Of a stretch of DNA of 64,000 bases, positions 49,523 through 59,724 are shown in pieces. The stretch's first letter is position 1, and each line of letters opens with the position of its first letter. The translations under genes were made by a program, and so were the position numbers. The stretch is from the NCBI RefSeq assembly GCF_946478955.1, contig NZ_CAMLDL010000002.1, positions 124,001-188,000 on the forward strand. The letters run 5' to 3'. Under the pieces are notes generated by a model that had not been told where the DNA came from, ran no database searches, and worked only from the letters and a program-made list of their open reading frames with translations. This DNA is from an uncultured Sphingomonas sp. (GTDB taxonomy: Bacteria; Pseudomonadota; Alphaproteobacteria; Sphingomonadales; Sphingomonadaceae).

Positions 49523-50556
49523 TTGGACTCCGGATCAAACAGGCCCGTCTGGCTTCCGGCGGGCGGGGTCAGGCCGAGGTGTGTCCAGCCGCGGCCGTTG
49601 AGACAGCGCCCTCTTGCCGTTCGGGCGATGAGGCCAAGCTGAATGAGATAGGGTTCGACCACATCCTCCAGCGTGTCGCGCGGTTCGGAAAGACCGGCGG
49701 CGAGCGTTTCTATCCCGACCGGGCCGCCGCCATATAGATCGGCGATCATGGTGAGATAGCGCCGGTCCATCGCGTCGAGCCCGAGGTGGTCGATTTCCAA
49801 TCGCTGAAGCGCCCGGTCGGCAACCGGAGCATCGATAGCGTCGGCACCGGCAGCATGGGCAAAGTCGCGCACCCGGCGGAGCAGGCGGCCGGCGATGCGC
49901 GGCGTGCCCCGACTGCGCCGAGCGACTTCGCGAGCGCCGTCGTCCGTAAGGATTGCGTTCAGCAAGCGGGCGGCACGGGTGACGACCCGCTCAAGTTCAT
50001 CGACAGTGTAGAAATTGAGCCGGACAGGAATGCCAAAGCGGTCCCGCAGCGGCGTGGTCAGCAGGCCCTGCCGCGTGGTCGCGCCCACAAGCGTAAATCT
50101 AGGCAGGTCGATGCGGACACTGCGCGCCGATGGCCCTTCGCCGATCATCAGGTCGAGCGCCCGGTCCTCCATCGCTGGGTAAAGCACTTCCTCGACTGCC
50201 GGATTGAGCCGGTGAATTTCGTCGATGAACAGGACGTCGCCGTCTTCCAGGTTTGTGAGAAGCGCGGCCAGATCGCCCGACTTGGCAATTACAGGTCCGC
50301 TGGTCGCGCGGAATCCAACGCCCATTTCGCGGGCGAGAATCCCCGCAAGCGTGGTCTTCCCCAGTCCCGGCGGCCCGAAAAACAACACATGATCGAGCGC
50401 CTCACCGCGCGCCTTCGCCGCATTGACGAAAATGCGCAGATTCTCGCGCGCCGCCTGCTGGCCCACAAATTCGTCGAGACTTTTCGGGCGCAGCGCCGCG
50501 TCCGCATCCTCAGCGGTGCGTTCAGGGGTGGTCAAGCGCGTGGGATCGGTGGCCAT
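49519..50556 (-). CDS. ruvB: Holliday junction branch migration helicase RuvB
   Basis: This protein has 345 residues from ATG 50556. The AAA+ motor has Walker [13 protein letters not shown] near 62, Walker [13 protein letters not shown], sensor region [20 protein letters not shown] and the C-terminal winged-helix [14 protein letters not shown]. It drives branch migration with RuvA. The start overlaps the stop of the DUF1622 gene by one base. Confidence 0.96.
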   Translation of the reverse strand: MATDPTRLTTPERTAEDADAALRPKSLDEFVGQQAARENLRIFVNAAKARGEALDHVLFFGPPGLGKTTLAGILAREMGVGFRATSGPVIAKSGDLAALLTNLEDGDVLFIDEIHRLNPAVEEVLYPAMEDRALDLMIGEGPSARSVRIDLPRFTLVGATTRQGLLTTPLRDRFGIPVRLNFYTVDELERVVTRAARLLNAILTDDGAREVARRSRGTPRIAGRLLRRVRDFAHAAGADAIDAPVADRALQRLEIDHLGLDAMDRRYLTMIADLYGGGPVGIETLAAGLSEPRDTLEDVVEPYLIQLGLIARTARGRCLNGRGWTHLGLTPPAGSQTGLFDPESK

Positions 50557-50927
50557 TAGTTGGTCGGTGTTTCTGTATTGCTGCGCTGCCACGGCCAACG
50601 CCCATCAATCTCCAATTCCAGGCTCCAGCTAAGGAAGGTCCGGATGAGAACGATCGCACCGAGCACAATCACGCTCTGCAGACTGGGGGCAACGGCAACC
50701 GTATTAATGATGTCGGCCGCGATTAGAAATTCGAGGCCTAGCAAAATCGAGCGACCGAAGTTGGAGCGCAGCGCGGCCATTGCCGACAGCCGCTGATCCG
50801 GGTGGACCATTCGCACGGCAAACATGCCCAGATTAATGGCGGCGCCAAGCGCGATGATCAGGATTCCGGCAAGTTCCAGAATCTTGGCAACGTCATGAGC
50901 GATCTGGGTTGCGGTTTGATCAAGCAT
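50556..50927 (-). CDS. DUF1622 family membrane protein
   Basis: This 123-residue protein has three hydrophobic segments ([40 protein letters not shown] and [20 protein letters not shown]), matching the DUF1622 pattern with [13 protein letters not shown]. Function unknown. It is coupled to ruvB (stop/start overlap), so expressed with it, perhaps only by position. It is divergent from the M19-like gene. Confidence 0.8.
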   Translation of the reverse strand: MLDQTATQIAHDVAKILELAGILIIALGAAINLGMFAVRMVHPDQRLSAMAALRSNFGRSILLGLEFLIAADIINTVAVAPSLQSVIVLGAIVLIRTFLSWSLELEIDGRWPWQRSNTETPTN

Positions 50928-51025
50928 TGGCGCCCATTCAACACATGGCGGTCCTCAGGACAAGAATTGCTTTAGATGAAACTGCTGCTAGGCCATGGCT
51001 TCGCCAAAATTGAGGGGGGTGAAAG

Positions 51026-52150
51026 ATGCTTGTCGACCGTAGGAACCTGATGATCGGCGCGGGCGCAGTCGCCTTAGCCGCAACGCCCGCCATGGCGCGA
51101 TCACGCGGCAAGGCAGATTGGTTCGACGGCGCGATCGTCATCGACGCGCTCGGTGGAATTGGCGATCCATATGGCTCGGAAGAATCGACCCGTTTAAGTG
51201 ATCGTGCATGGGCAGAAATGGTCGCAACTGGCGTCACCGCCCTCCGCGATACGGTGATGCCGGTTGGAAACGTTGCGGATCCGTGGGGCGATTATCAAAA
51301 GGACATCGCCTCCAAACAATCCATCCTCAACGCCAACCCGGATCGACTTTTGCTCGTGCGCAGCGCGGCGGATCTTTTGAAAGCCAAGCGCGAGAAGAAA
51401 TTTGGCGTGATCTGGGGCACTCAGGATACGTCCATGGTTGGCGGCGAGCTCGATCGGCTTGCGCAGATGAAGAAGGACGGGGTCATGACCGTCCAGCTGA
51501 CCTACAATAATGCTGATCTTGCCGGTGATGGTGCGGTTGAGCCGCGCAATGCTGGCCTGACCAAGCTGGGTAAGGCCACCATCGATCGGATCGAGGCTGA
51601 AAAACTGTTGCTCGATCTCAGCCATGGCGGCGCGCGCACCATGGCGGAGGCAGCGGAACGGGCGAAAAGGCCGCTCGTCATCAGTCATACCGGTGCACGG
51701 GCCCTTCATGACCATCCTCGGAATACGGAGGATGCCACGATCAAAGCGGTTGCGAACAAGGGCGGTGTGGTCGGCGTTTACCTAATGCCGTTTCTGGCTG
51801 CGGGGGGACACCCAACGGGCAGCGACCTCATCGCTCATATCGAGCATGTCGCCAATGTTGCGGGCGAGGATCATGTCGGAATCGGCAGCGACAATGGTGT
51901 TCTGCCGATCCCCATGGACGAAGCATATCGCAAGCGGATGGACGATTGGCAGCGTCAGCGCATTGCGCAGGGCATCGCTGCGCCGGGAGAGGCAGTGGGC
52001 GTCTATACGCTGGTCGCCGACTATAACAGTATTGACCGGTATCGTCGGCTAGCGCGCGATCTGGAGAAGCGCGGCTGGACGTCGAGCCGCCTGGAAAAGC
52101 TGTTCGGCGGCAATTTCTTGCGCGTCTACAAAGACGCCTGGGGCGCCTAA
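51026..52150 (+). CDS. M19 dipeptidase-like protein lacking the first metal motif
   Basis: This 374-residue protein starts with a twin-arginine-like signal (DRRNLMIGAGAVALAATPA). The M19 fold is recognisable (LLLDLSHGGARTM, ISHTGARALHDHPRN, HVGIGSDNGVL and the end KLFGGNFLRVY). However, the HxD of the first motif is absent: the DGHND equivalent reads DALGG near 40-44. The bridging Glu segment also differs (VIWGTQDTSM instead of IGIEG). The His in the SH and HPRN motifs remain. It may be a secreted enzyme with a different metal site, or a binding protein. It lies on the plus strand inside the minus-strand ruv cluster. Confidence 0.85.
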   Translation: MLVDRRNLMIGAGAVALAATPAMARSRGKADWFDGAIVIDALGGIGDPYGSEESTRLSDRAWAEMVATGVTALRDTVMPVGNVADPWGDYQKDIASKQSILNANPDRLLLVRSAADLLKAKREKKFGVIWGTQDTSMVGGELDRLAQMKKDGVMTVQLTYNNADLAGDGAVEPRNAGLTKLGKATIDRIEAEKLLLDLSHGGARTMAEAAERAKRPLVISHTGARALHDHPRNTEDATIKAVANKGGVVGVYLMPFLAAGGHPTGSDLIAHIEHVANVAGEDHVGIGSDNGVLPIPMDEAYRKRMDDWQRQRIAQGIAAPGEAVGVYTLVADYNSIDRYRRLARDLEKRGWTSSRLEKLFGGNFLRVYKDAWGA

Positions 52151-53256
52151 GCTTTCGGTTTTGACCGCCTGCGGGGCGCCGCCGTCTTGGTTGCCGGTAC
52201 CGAAGCAGTATCGGCAACGGCAACGTCGGACCCGGTGTCGGACTTCGTCATTTGCCACAAGGCCATGCACATGCCGGCGATCATCGGTCCAAGGACGATG
52301 CCTGCCGCGCCCATCAGGCTCAGTCCGCCGAGCGTGGTCACGAGCACCACGAAATCGGGGATTTTGGTCCCGCGTCCGACCAAGGTGGGGCGAAGCAGGT
52401 TGTCGACCATTGAAATGACGAAAAAGCCTGCCGCCAGCATGATCAGGCCCTTCACCAGCGAGCCGGTCAGCACGAGATAGATGGCGACCGGAATCCAGAT
52501 CAGCCCCGACCCGATTGCCGGGATCAATGCCGCGACGCTGGTGGCCGCGCCAAGCGCGATGGCCGGCTGAACCCCAAGCAGCCAATAGCAAATGGCGGCA
52601 ATTGCACCTTGCGCGACGGCAATAACAAAGACGCCGCCAACCGTTGCCTTGGTGATCGCGACAAAGCGTTCGGACAGCCGCGACGTCAGATGCGCGCTGA
52701 ATGGGAGGTAGCTGATTGTGCGCTGATAGATCCCGCGACCGTCGTAGAAAAAGTAAAACAGCACATAGAGCATGATGCTGAGTTGGACGAACACTGACAG
52801 CGTCGACTGGGCAGCAGAGGAGAATATCCCCACCAATCGCTGCGCCACCGAGCTGAATGTAATCAGCGATCCGTCCGATGTGCTGCTACGCAATTCTTCT
52901 GCGAGGCGCGGCGGCAGCAGGTTGAGGCCGTCGCGGGTAAGCTGAGAAAAGACAGCCTGGTAATGCGGCCATGCTTCAATAAGCGCATTGATCTGTCCTG
53001 GGAGGGCAAGCGCAAGAAGAATGGCGGGGATGACGAGCACCAGCGCAATCAACAAGACCATTAGCAGGGACAGCGCCGACCGCGGTAATTTCACATGCTT
53101 GACCACCCAGTTCCATACCGGGTCAAGTAATACCGTGAGCACCACCGCCCAGAATAGCGCCATGGTGTAGGGCCACATGACCATCAGGAACAGAATGGTG
53201 AACAGCCCGACCAGGAACATGCCCGGTTTGTCATTCTTTGTGATGATCTGAGGCAT
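52147..53256 (-). CDS. AI-2E family transporter
   Basis: This 369-residue polytopic membrane protein has about seven to eight helices (LFTILFLMVMWPYTMALFWA, LLMVLLIALVLVIPAILLAL, then IAQGAIAAICYWLLG-type repeats) and the conserved DNLLRPTLVGRGTKIPDFVV near the C-terminus. It has a basic, Ala-rich tail. The family was named for AI-2 export but many members act as Na+/H+ antiporters. It follows ruvA by 15 bp on the same strand and converges with the M19-like gene with a 4-bp overlap. Confidence 0.87.
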   Translation of the reverse strand: MPQIITKNDKPGMFLVGLFTILFLMVMWPYTMALFWAVVLTVLLDPVWNWVVKHVKLPRSALSLLMVLLIALVLVIPAILLALALPGQINALIEAWPHYQAVFSQLTRDGLNLLPPRLAEELRSSTSDGSLITFSSVAQRLVGIFSSAAQSTLSVFVQLSIMLYVLFYFFYDGRGIYQRTISYLPFSAHLTSRLSERFVAITKATVGGVFVIAVAQGAIAAICYWLLGVQPAIALGAATSVAALIPAIGSGLIWIPVAIYLVLTGSLVKGLIMLAAGFFVISMVDNLLRPTLVGRGTKIPDFVVLVTTLGGLSLMGAAGIVLGPMIAGMCMALWQMTKSDTGSDVAVADTASVPATKTAAPRRRSKPKA

Positions 53257-53271
53257 CGCCCGGTCCCCCCG

Positions 53272-53868
53272 TTATTTAGCGGCCTTTTTGAGCGCCAATC
53301 GGACCAGCGCGTCAAGTGTCGCGTTGGGCCCAAGTTCATCACTTGCCGCGGCGACCGCAGCGCTCGCTTCGGCGGGCTTAAAGCCGAGGTTCGCAAGCGC
53401 CGATAGCGCGTCGGCCGCTGCGCCGCCGCGCGGTGCAGCGGCGCCCGCTGCACCGGCAAGCGCCGGGCTGCCCAATTTTCCAGCCAGCTCATTGACGATG
53501 CGCTGCGCAAGCTTGGGACCAACGCCATTGGCGCGGGCCACCATCGTCTTGTCGCCATGTGCGATTGCGGTCGCGAGTTCCGTTGGGTCGAGCACGGACA
53601 GAATTGCCAGCGCAACTCGTCCGCCAACGCCTTGTACGCTGGTCAATGCCCGGAAACTTTCGCGCTCACCCGCGGACCCGAATGCGAACAGCGTCCAGCC
53701 ATCGTCGCGGACCTGCAATTCCGTCAACACCATGACGTTGCCGCCGACCGGGCCGAGCGCATCAAGCGTTCGAGACGATGCAAGGACCTGATAACCCACG
53801 CCTGCTACGTCAATGACGGCGTGGTCGGCGGTTGCTTCGGCGAGCAGTCCGGTCAGTCGGGCAATCAT
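53272..53868 (-). CDS. ruvA: Holliday junction DNA-binding protein RuvA
   Basis: This protein has 198 residues from [20 protein letters not shown]. It has the OB-fold domain ([12 protein letters not shown]), helix-hairpin-helix motifs ([14 protein letters not shown] and [16 protein letters not shown]) and the C-terminal RuvB-binding helices ([20 protein letters not shown]). The frame is open upstream to 54042, but that part is antisense to the glycosyltransferase gene. A component of RuvABC. Confidence 0.95.
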   Translation of the reverse strand: MIARLTGLLAEATADHAVIDVAGVGYQVLASSRTLDALGPVGGNVMVLTELQVRDDGWTLFAFGSAGERESFRALTSVQGVGGRVALAILSVLDPTELATAIAHGDKTMVARANGVGPKLAQRIVNELAGKLGSPALAGAAGAAAPRGGAAADALSALANLGFKPAEASAAVAAASDELGPNATLDALVRLALKKAAK

Positions 53869-53962
53869 GGGGTCATGGTGTAGAGGAAGCGCGCCGCCGT
53901 TCAAGCGGCGGACTTGCGCCGCCTTCGTTGAACAGCCATGAATCGGCTTTGGGGGAAGGAAT

Positions 53963-55432
53963 ATGGGTCGCGCCGTCGATGAACGACGCATTTTCTGGGG
54001 AATTCTGCTGGCGGCCGTCATTGTGCGGCTGTTCGCATTCAATCCCTGGTCTTCCCATCACCCCGACGAACTGATCCAATATCTGGAACAGGCGCACCGA
54101 ATTGTCTTCGGCTATGGCGTCGTGCCCTGGGAGTTTCGCTATTTCATCCGCAGCTGGCTGATCCCACTGATGCTGGTGCCGCCGATGCAGATTGGCGAAT
54201 GGATCGACCCCGGCGGGCAGCTTTACCTGGTATTGCCGCGTCTTATGGTGGCGGCGATCAACTTTGGCCCGGTAATTGCCGGTTGGTACATCGGGCGGCG
54301 CTTTTCGCTGCAGCATGCGATCATCGCCATGGTGGTCATGGCCTTTTGGGTCGAATGTGTGGCCTTTTCCGTTCAGACGCTTAGCGAAAGCATGGCGGTC
54401 TCTCTGTTCCTCATTGCAGCCGCAATCCTGAAGCCAGACGCGCGTTTCCGTAACATCATGATCGCGGGTGCCCTGATTGCAATTGCAGGGATCATGCGGT
54501 TCCAATTTGGCCCGGCGATGGCGGCGTTTGGCATCATGGTCGCGCGCAAGGACTGGCGGATCTGGAAGGGGCTGCTCGCTGGCGGATTGCCCGTGCTGGT
54601 CGCGGGCGGTCTTCTCGACCTGGCGATGGGCCTTTGGCCCTATCAATGGGTCTATACCAATTATGCGATGAACATCGCCGGCGGGAAGATGCGGATGATT
54701 GCCGGACCCGGTAATCCGCTGATGTATGCCGCGATGTGGGTGTGGAGCTGGCAGCTTGCGTTCTTGTTGGTGCCATTCCTCGCCATCGTTGGCTGGCGGC
54801 GATATCCCGCCCTGATGGTTGCGGCGCTGGTCAATTTGGCCTTTCACCAACTCGTCGATCACAAGGAATATCGATACATATGGCTGACGGTCGAAATCAT
54901 GCTGCTGCTGGCCGCACTGGGCTCGGTCGACCTGCTGAAATCGACCCTGCTTGGTCGAAAGCTAAAAGATCCTGGTGGCGCCGATGCGACCGTGGGACTG
55001 GCCGTGGCCTGGATCGCTGTATCGGCGGCGCTGGCGATCACGCCAGTCCACCGTGACGGTTTCCGCATTGAGAATGATCCGGCCCGGTTGGCGTCGAAAG
55101 CGTTGCATAGCCCTGCCGTGTGCGGAATCGCGGTTCCTCGCTACACCTATTGGCAGTTTGGCTATGCTTTGCTGCACGTCGACAAGCCGGTGTTCCTGAT
55201 CAGCAGCGCCGGAACGCCGCGCACCAGCGCACCAGGCGCGTCGGCCGCCGGTTATAACAGCATGCTGATCTGGTCAGACGATGCGCCGCCGCCTGCACCT
55301 TGGCGAAAGCTGGGCTGCACCGGTACGGGCAAGGAGCGATCCTGCCTGATGATGCGGCCGGGCGGCTGCGAAATGACAAAGGCCGCGCACGACGAACTAT
55401 ATCAACAGGTCCTGTATCGATTTGATATGTAG
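53963..55432 (+). CDS. GT-C family mannosyltransferase-like membrane protein (GT22/ALG9-like)
   Basis: This 489-residue polytopic protein has a first-loop HPDE motif (residues 33-36, [18 protein letters not shown]) like the HxDE of GT22 enzymes (ALG9, PIG-B). This is followed by [10 protein letters not shown] and about ten membrane helices, with [10 protein letters not shown] near the last conserved loop, also family-like. It probably transfers a sugar from a polyprenyl-phosphate donor to a surface glycan. It lies on the plus strand between ruvA and ruvC, which are both minus strand, with 94 bp to ruvA's start and 6 bp to the ruvC stop. Confidence 0.82.
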   Translation: MGRAVDERRIFWGILLAAVIVRLFAFNPWSSHHPDELIQYLEQAHRIVFGYGVVPWEFRYFIRSWLIPLMLVPPMQIGEWIDPGGQLYLVLPRLMVAAINFGPVIAGWYIGRRFSLQHAIIAMVVMAFWVECVAFSVQTLSESMAVSLFLIAAAILKPDARFRNIMIAGALIAIAGIMRFQFGPAMAAFGIMVARKDWRIWKGLLAGGLPVLVAGGLLDLAMGLWPYQWVYTNYAMNIAGGKMRMIAGPGNPLMYAAMWVWSWQLAFLLVPFLAIVGWRRYPALMVAALVNLAFHQLVDHKEYRYIWLTVEIMLLLAALGSVDLLKSTLLGRKLKDPGGADATVGLAVAWIAVSAALAITPVHRDGFRIENDPARLASKALHSPAVCGIAVPRYTYWQFGYALLHVDKPVFLISSAGTPRTSAPGASAAGYNSMLIWSDDAPPPAPWRKLGCTGTGKERSCLMMRPGGCEMTKAAHDELYQQVLYRFDM

Positions 55433-55438
55433 CGTCGG

Positions 55439-55927
55439 TTAGCGGATCATGGTCCGCCGACTCGCGAGATGGTGTGCATGGGTGACGGCGACGGCCAGTG
55501 CGTCAGCGGCATCGGGTCCGGTTATGCTGACACCTGGCAGAAGCCGCTGGATCATGGCGTGGACCTGTGCCTTTTCGGCGCTACCGGTTCCAACCACGGC
55601 CTTTTTGACGAGGCGCGCGGCATATTCCCCAACGTCGAGCCCGGACCGGGCCGCCACCATCAGCACTACTCCGCGCGCCTGACCAAGTTTCAGGGTGGAT
55701 TGGGGGTTTTTGTTGACGAACACTTCTTCGACGGCAGCGGCCGCCGGTTCATAATCTGCGAACACAGCTTCCAGCTGACTTGCAAGCTGCGTCAGTCGTT
55801 TGGGTAGCGGGTCGGCGGCTGCGGTCCTGATATGACCATTGGCTACATGGCTCAGCCGGTTGCCGTCGGCGCGGATCAGGCCCCAGCCGGTGGTGCCAAG
55901 GCCGGGATCAAGACCGAGGATCAGCAC
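55439..55927 (-). CDS. ruvC: Crossover junction endodeoxyribonuclease RuvC
   Basis: This 162-residue Holliday junction resolvase has acidic residues in place: Asp7 in [14 protein letters not shown], Glu in [13 protein letters not shown], and the C-terminal [17 protein letters not shown] pair. Its 5' end overlaps the ung gene by 7 bp. Functional partner of RuvA and RuvB. Confidence 0.95.
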   Translation of the reverse strand: MLILGLDPGLGTTGWGLIRADGNRLSHVANGHIRTAAADPLPKRLTQLASQLEAVFADYEPAAAAVEEVFVNKNPQSTLKLGQARGVVLMVAARSGLDVGEYAARLVKKAVVGTGSAEKAQVHAMIQRLLPGVSITGPDAADALAVAVTHAHHLASRRTMIR

Positions 55928-56622
55928 AACAACGCCCTCGGCTCCGACGGCAGTGCCCAGTCGATAGGCGCTCGCCCATGCTCCTCAAGAAAGCGGTTTG
56001 CCTTCGAGAAATGGCCTGATCCAAAGAAGCCGCCATGGGCCGACAGCGGCGAGGGATGCACCGATTTCAGCACATGATGGCGCGACCCGTCTACGAAGGA
56101 TGCCTTGCGCTGCGCATAGCTGCCCCACAGCAGGAACACGACAGGATCGGCCTTATCGTTGACGAGGCGGATGACAGCATCGGTGAACTGTTCCCAGCCT
56201 TTTCCCTGATGCGACGCGGCCTCGCCGTGGCGCACAGTGAGGACGCTGTTGAGGAGGAGAACGCCCTGGTCAGCCCAGTGGACGAGATGACCGTGAGAGG
56301 GGCGGGCAATGCCGAGGTCGCTCTGCAATTCCTTGTAGATATTGACCAGCGACGGCGGCGGCCTGACGCCTTCCGGAACCGAAAAGCAGAGTCCCTCGGC
56401 CTGTCCCGGACCATGGTAGGGGTCTTGCCCAAGGATCACGACCCGAACCTTGTCGAGCGGCGTGAGATCGAGCGCGCGGAACCATTGGCTGCCGGCGGGA
56501 TAGATACGCTTCCCCGCCCCCTTCTCCGCCGCGAGGAAGGTTTTGAGCGATTGCATATAGGGCGCCGCGAACTCGCCCTTGAGCGGTTCAAGCCAGCTGG
56601 GATGGAGGCGGACCTCGCTCAT
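55921..56622 (-). CDS. ung: Uracil-DNA glycosylase, family 1
   Basis: This 233-residue enzyme removes uracil from DNA. Motifs: [20 protein letters not shown] (water-activating Asp), [30 protein letters not shown] and the minor-groove intercalation loop [18 protein letters not shown]. The start overlaps the yebC stop (TAATG). Confidence 0.95.
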   Translation of the reverse strand: MSEVRLHPSWLEPLKGEFAAPYMQSLKTFLAAEKGAGKRIYPAGSQWFRALDLTPLDKVRVVILGQDPYHGPGQAEGLCFSVPEGVRPPPSLVNIYKELQSDLGIARPSHGHLVHWADQGVLLLNSVLTVRHGEAASHQGKGWEQFTDAVIRLVNDKADPVVFLLWGSYAQRKASFVDGSRHHVLKSVHPSPLSAHGGFFGSGHFSKANRFLEEHGRAPIDWALPSEPRALLC

Positions 56623-57365
56623 TACCCCAGCTTCGCCAGCTCCTCGTCGCTAATTTCGTAATTGCCCCAGACGGTCTGGACGTCGTCATCGTCTTCCAGC
56701 GTGTCGATCAACTTCATCAGGGTCGAGACATCGTCGCCGGTCACGTCGACCGGGATTTGCGGCTTCCACGCCAGCTTGACCGCTTCGGCCTCGCCCAGCG
56801 CGGCTTCAAGCGCTTTTGCCACTTCGTGAAGACTGTCGGTCGAGGTCCAGACCTGATGTCCGTCCTCGTCGCTCTCGACGTCTTCTGCACCCGCCTCGAT
56901 GGCCGCTTCCAACACTTTGTCGGCATCACCGACGCTACCCGGATATTCGATCAGGCCGAGCCGGTCGAAGCCGTGGGCGACCGACCCCGATGCACCGAGA
57001 TTACCGCCGTTCTTAGAGAAAGCCGTGCGGATATTGGTCGCGGTGCGGTTGCGGTTGTCGGTCAGTGCCTCGACGATGATGGCGACGCCGTTGGGGCCGT
57101 AACCTTCGTATCGGATCTCTTCATAATTTTCGGTGTCCGCTGCCGACGCCTTGTCGATCGCCCGCTGGATATTATCCTTCGGCATCGACTGCGCCTTGGC
57201 GGCGTTGACCGCGGCGCGGAGGCGGGCGTTCATGTCCGGGTCCGGCAGGCCCATCTTCGCCGCCACGGTAATTTCGCGGCTGAGTTTTGAGAACATGCCC
57301 GAGCGCTTTTTGTCCTGCGCGCCCTTGCGGTGCATGATGTTCTTGAACTTGGAATGGCCTGCCAC
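56622..57365 (-). CDS. yebC: YebC/PmpR family DNA-binding regulator
   Basis: This 247-residue protein is of the YebC family ([20 protein letters not shown] at the start, then [20 protein letters not shown] and [20 protein letters not shown]). Such proteins regulate transcription and, in some bacteria, help ribosomes at polyproline stalls. The position upstream of the ruv genes is conserved widely. First gene of the yebC-ung-ruvC part of the cluster. Confidence 0.94.
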   Translation of the reverse strand: MAGHSKFKNIMHRKGAQDKKRSGMFSKLSREITVAAKMGLPDPDMNARLRAAVNAAKAQSMPKDNIQRAIDKASAADTENYEEIRYEGYGPNGVAIIVEALTDNRNRTATNIRTAFSKNGGNLGASGSVAHGFDRLGLIEYPGSVGDADKVLEAAIEAGAEDVESDEDGHQVWTSTDSLHEVAKALEAALGEAEAVKLAWKPQIPVDVTGDDVSTLMKLIDTLEDDDDVQTVWGNYEISDEELAKLG

Positions 57366-57437
57366 GGAAAACCCCGAAATATGTGATGGTTGGCGAGGCT
57401 CTTAGTCGGGCTTTGCCCGTACCTCAACCGGGCTTCG

Positions 57438-57758
57438 TTAGCTAAGGCGGACAGCCGTCCCACTAACCGCGACCATCAGCATCGACCCGTTCTGGCCGAT
57501 CACCTCATAGTCTACGTCAATTCCCACGACCGCGCTGGCGCCAAGCTTCGCGGCGTCGGCGCTCATCTCTGCGATTGCCTGCTTGCGCGCATCGTCGAGC
57601 GCGTTTTCATAGGCGCCGGACCGGCCACCCACGATGTCGCGGATGCCGGCAAACATATCGCGAAAAATGTTGGCGCCGACGATGACCTCGCCATGGACGA
57701 TGCCCAAATAGGCGTCGATGGCACGACCCTCAATTGACGGGGTGGTTGTCAGAATCAT
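57438..57758 (-). CDS. YbjQ family (UPF0145) protein
   Basis: This 106-residue protein has the YbjQ pattern: GVVHGE-like [41 protein letters not shown] and [20 protein letters not shown]. The family forms pentamers with a proposed heavy-metal or small-ligand site; the function is not settled. It stands between yebC and gapR on the same strand. Confidence 0.88.
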   Translation of the reverse strand: MILTTTPSIEGRAIDAYLGIVHGEVIVGANIFRDMFAGIRDIVGGRSGAYENALDDARKQAIAEMSADAAKLGASAVVGIDVDYEVIGQNGSMLMVAVSGTAVRLS

Positions 57759-57782
57759 CGTTGGTCCTCCTCTTTGGGCGGA

Positions 57783-58025
57783 TTAGTCCAGCCCCAGTGC
57801 GTTGCGATAGGTTTCAAGAAGCGCGTCGGCTTCCTGACGGGCATGACTTTCCATGCGGCGCAGGCGGACAATAGAGCGCATCGTCTTGGTGTCATATCCG
57901 TTGGCCTTGGCTTCGGCGTAGACGTCCTTGATGTCGTCAGCGATGCCCTTCTTCTCTTCTTCCAGGCGCTCGATGCGTTCGATGAAAAGGCGCAGCTGAT
58001 CAGCCGCGACGTTACCCTCGCTCAT
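57783..58025 (-). CDS. gapR: Nucleoid-associated protein GapR (DUF2312)
   Basis: This protein has 80 residues from ATG 58025: an all-helical, coiled-coil DUF2312 domain ([20 protein letters not shown], then [20 protein letters not shown]). GapR of Caulobacter encircles overtwisted DNA ahead of replication and transcription and stimulates topoisomerases. The frame extends upstream to 58121, but the family begins at this ATG. It is divergent from pyruvate kinase, an arrangement seen often in alphaproteobacteria. Confidence 0.9.
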   Translation of the reverse strand: MSEGNVAADQLRLFIERIERLEEEKKGIADDIKDVYAEAKANGYDTKTMRSIVRLRRMESHARQEADALLETYRNALGLD

Positions 58026-58044
58026 GGTGTTTCCTTTAAAGCTG

Positions 58045-58058
58045 TCACGAATCCGTGA
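58045..58058. promoter_or_regulatory. Small dyad upstream of gapR
   Basis: TCACG-N4-CGTGA lies 20 bp upstream of the gapR start codon in the divergent gapR-pyk region. It could be an operator or a leader hairpin; no regulator can be assigned. Confidence 0.3.
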
Positions 58059-58194
58059 ATTAATGTCGGTACAGGCCCTAAGGGTTGGCGGCGCCATGCT
58101 CAAGGGACGATGAATACGCATTCGTCGCTGTTCAACCTCTGCCCAGCCGCGCTATGGCATGAGGGCATCAATTGATAATGAGGAAATGTTACCT

Positions 58195-59652
58195 GTGACC
58201 CTGCTCCGCCCCCGCACCCGCAAGGTGAAGATATTGGCGACCCTTGGTCCGGCGTCCTCAAGTCCAGAAATGATCCGCAAGCTGATGGAGGCTGGGGCCG
58301 ACGCTTTCCGCATCAACATGAGCCATGGCGATCAGGCCGATAAGGCGAAGCTGGTGGAGGCGATCCGCGGGTTGGAAAAGCAACTGCACCGCCCGACGAC
58401 GATCCTGTTCGACCTTCAGGGGCCGAAGCTTCGAGTCGGAAAGTTCAAGGGCGGATCGGCTATGCTGGAAAATGGCGCGGCCTTCATTCTCGACCGATCG
58501 ACAGATGCGGGCGACGAGACACGCGTTGAGCTACCCCATCCCGAGCTGTTTGAAGCGGTGAAGACCGGGTCTCGCTTGCTGGTCGATGACGGCAAGATCC
58601 GCCTTAAGGTCACGGATGCAGATGGCGAAACCATCACCACCATCGTCGAGGTGGGCGGAAAGATCAGCAATAATAAGGGCGTCAATGTGCCCGATATTGT
58701 CGTGCCGATTCCGGCCCTGACCGCCAAGGACAAGAGCGATCTTGCCTTCGCGTTGGAACAGGGCGCGGATTATATTGCGATGAGCTTTGTTCAGCGTCCG
58801 GAAGACGTCGTCGAAGGAAAGGCCCTGATCGGCGACAAGGCCGCGTTGATGGCCAAAATCGAAAAGCCGCAGGCGCTCGATTGCTTGGGCGACATCATCA
58901 CTCTCGCCGATGCCGTAATGGTGGCGCGCGGCGATTTGGGCGTTGAATTGCCCCCCGAAGGTGTGCCGCCTGCACAGAACCGGATCGTTGCGGCTGCACG
59001 GCAGGCGGGCAAGCCGGTCGTGGTTGCCACGCAAATGCTGGAATCGATGATCGTCTCCCCAACCCCGACGCGGGCCGAAGTCAGCGATGTTGCCAACGCG
59101 ATCTATGAAGGCGCCGACGCCATCATGCTGTCGGCCGAAAGCGCGGCCGGTCAATATCCGGTCGAAGCAGTGCGGATGATGGACAAGATCGGCACGTCGG
59201 TGGAGGCCGATCCGATCTATTCCCGCCGTATCCATTTCACCGAAACCCCGGCTGAAGAAACAATCGCCGACGCCCTATCGGAAAGTGCGGCGCAGATTGT
59301 GCGGATCATCAACGCGGCGGCGATGGCCTGCTACACCTCTACAGGATCGACGGCCCGGCGCATCGCGCGGGAGCGACCGCCAGTACCTATCTTGGTGATG
59401 ACGGCGAGCATGAAGGTTGCGCGGCGGCTTGGGCTGCAGTGGGGCTGCCACGCCGTTCATACCCGTGACGTCTCGAGCTTTGAAGAAATGGTCGGCAAGG
59501 CCAAGCGCATGGCGCTTCGGCACCGCATCGCGACGGCTGGTGAGACCATGGTGATCATGGCCGGCGTGCCGTTCAAGACCTCGGGCTCGACCAACGTCAT
59601 CCATGTGGTGAAGGTCGCCGGGGATGAACTCGAGTCCTACCTCAACGAATAG
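58195..59652 (+). CDS. pyk: Pyruvate kinase
   Basis: This protein has 485 residues from GTG 58195, which has AGGAA at a good distance; ATG 58186 or 58159 in frame are alternatives. It converts phosphoenolpyruvate and ADP to pyruvate and ATP. Signatures: KILATLGPASSSPEMIRKLM, FRINMSHGDQ, LFDLQGPKLRVGKFKGG, the active-site MAKIEKPQALDCLGDII and ARGDLGVELPPEGVP. The C-terminal regulatory-like domain is present (GSTARRIARERPPVPILVMT). Complete. Confidence 0.95.
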   Translation: MTLLRPRTRKVKILATLGPASSSPEMIRKLMEAGADAFRINMSHGDQADKAKLVEAIRGLEKQLHRPTTILFDLQGPKLRVGKFKGGSAMLENGAAFILDRSTDAGDETRVELPHPELFEAVKTGSRLLVDDGKIRLKVTDADGETITTIVEVGGKISNNKGVNVPDIVVPIPALTAKDKSDLAFALEQGADYIAMSFVQRPEDVVEGKALIGDKAALMAKIEKPQALDCLGDIITLADAVMVARGDLGVELPPEGVPPAQNRIVAAARQAGKPVVVATQMLESMIVSPTPTRAEVSDVANAIYEGADAIMLSAESAAGQYPVEAVRMMDKIGTSVEADPIYSRRIHFTETPAEETIADALSESAAQIVRIINAAAMACYTSTGSTARRIARERPPVPILVMTASMKVARRLGLQWGCHAVHTRDVSSFEEMVGKAKRMALRHRIATAGETMVIMAGVPFKTSGSTNVIHVVKVAGDELESYLNE

Positions 59653-59724
59653 GCGCTTCATCTCCCGCTAATACGGCGGCCTCCATGATTCGTCCCGCTT
59701 CGTTGAAGTGGGTGGAGGTCTGTA

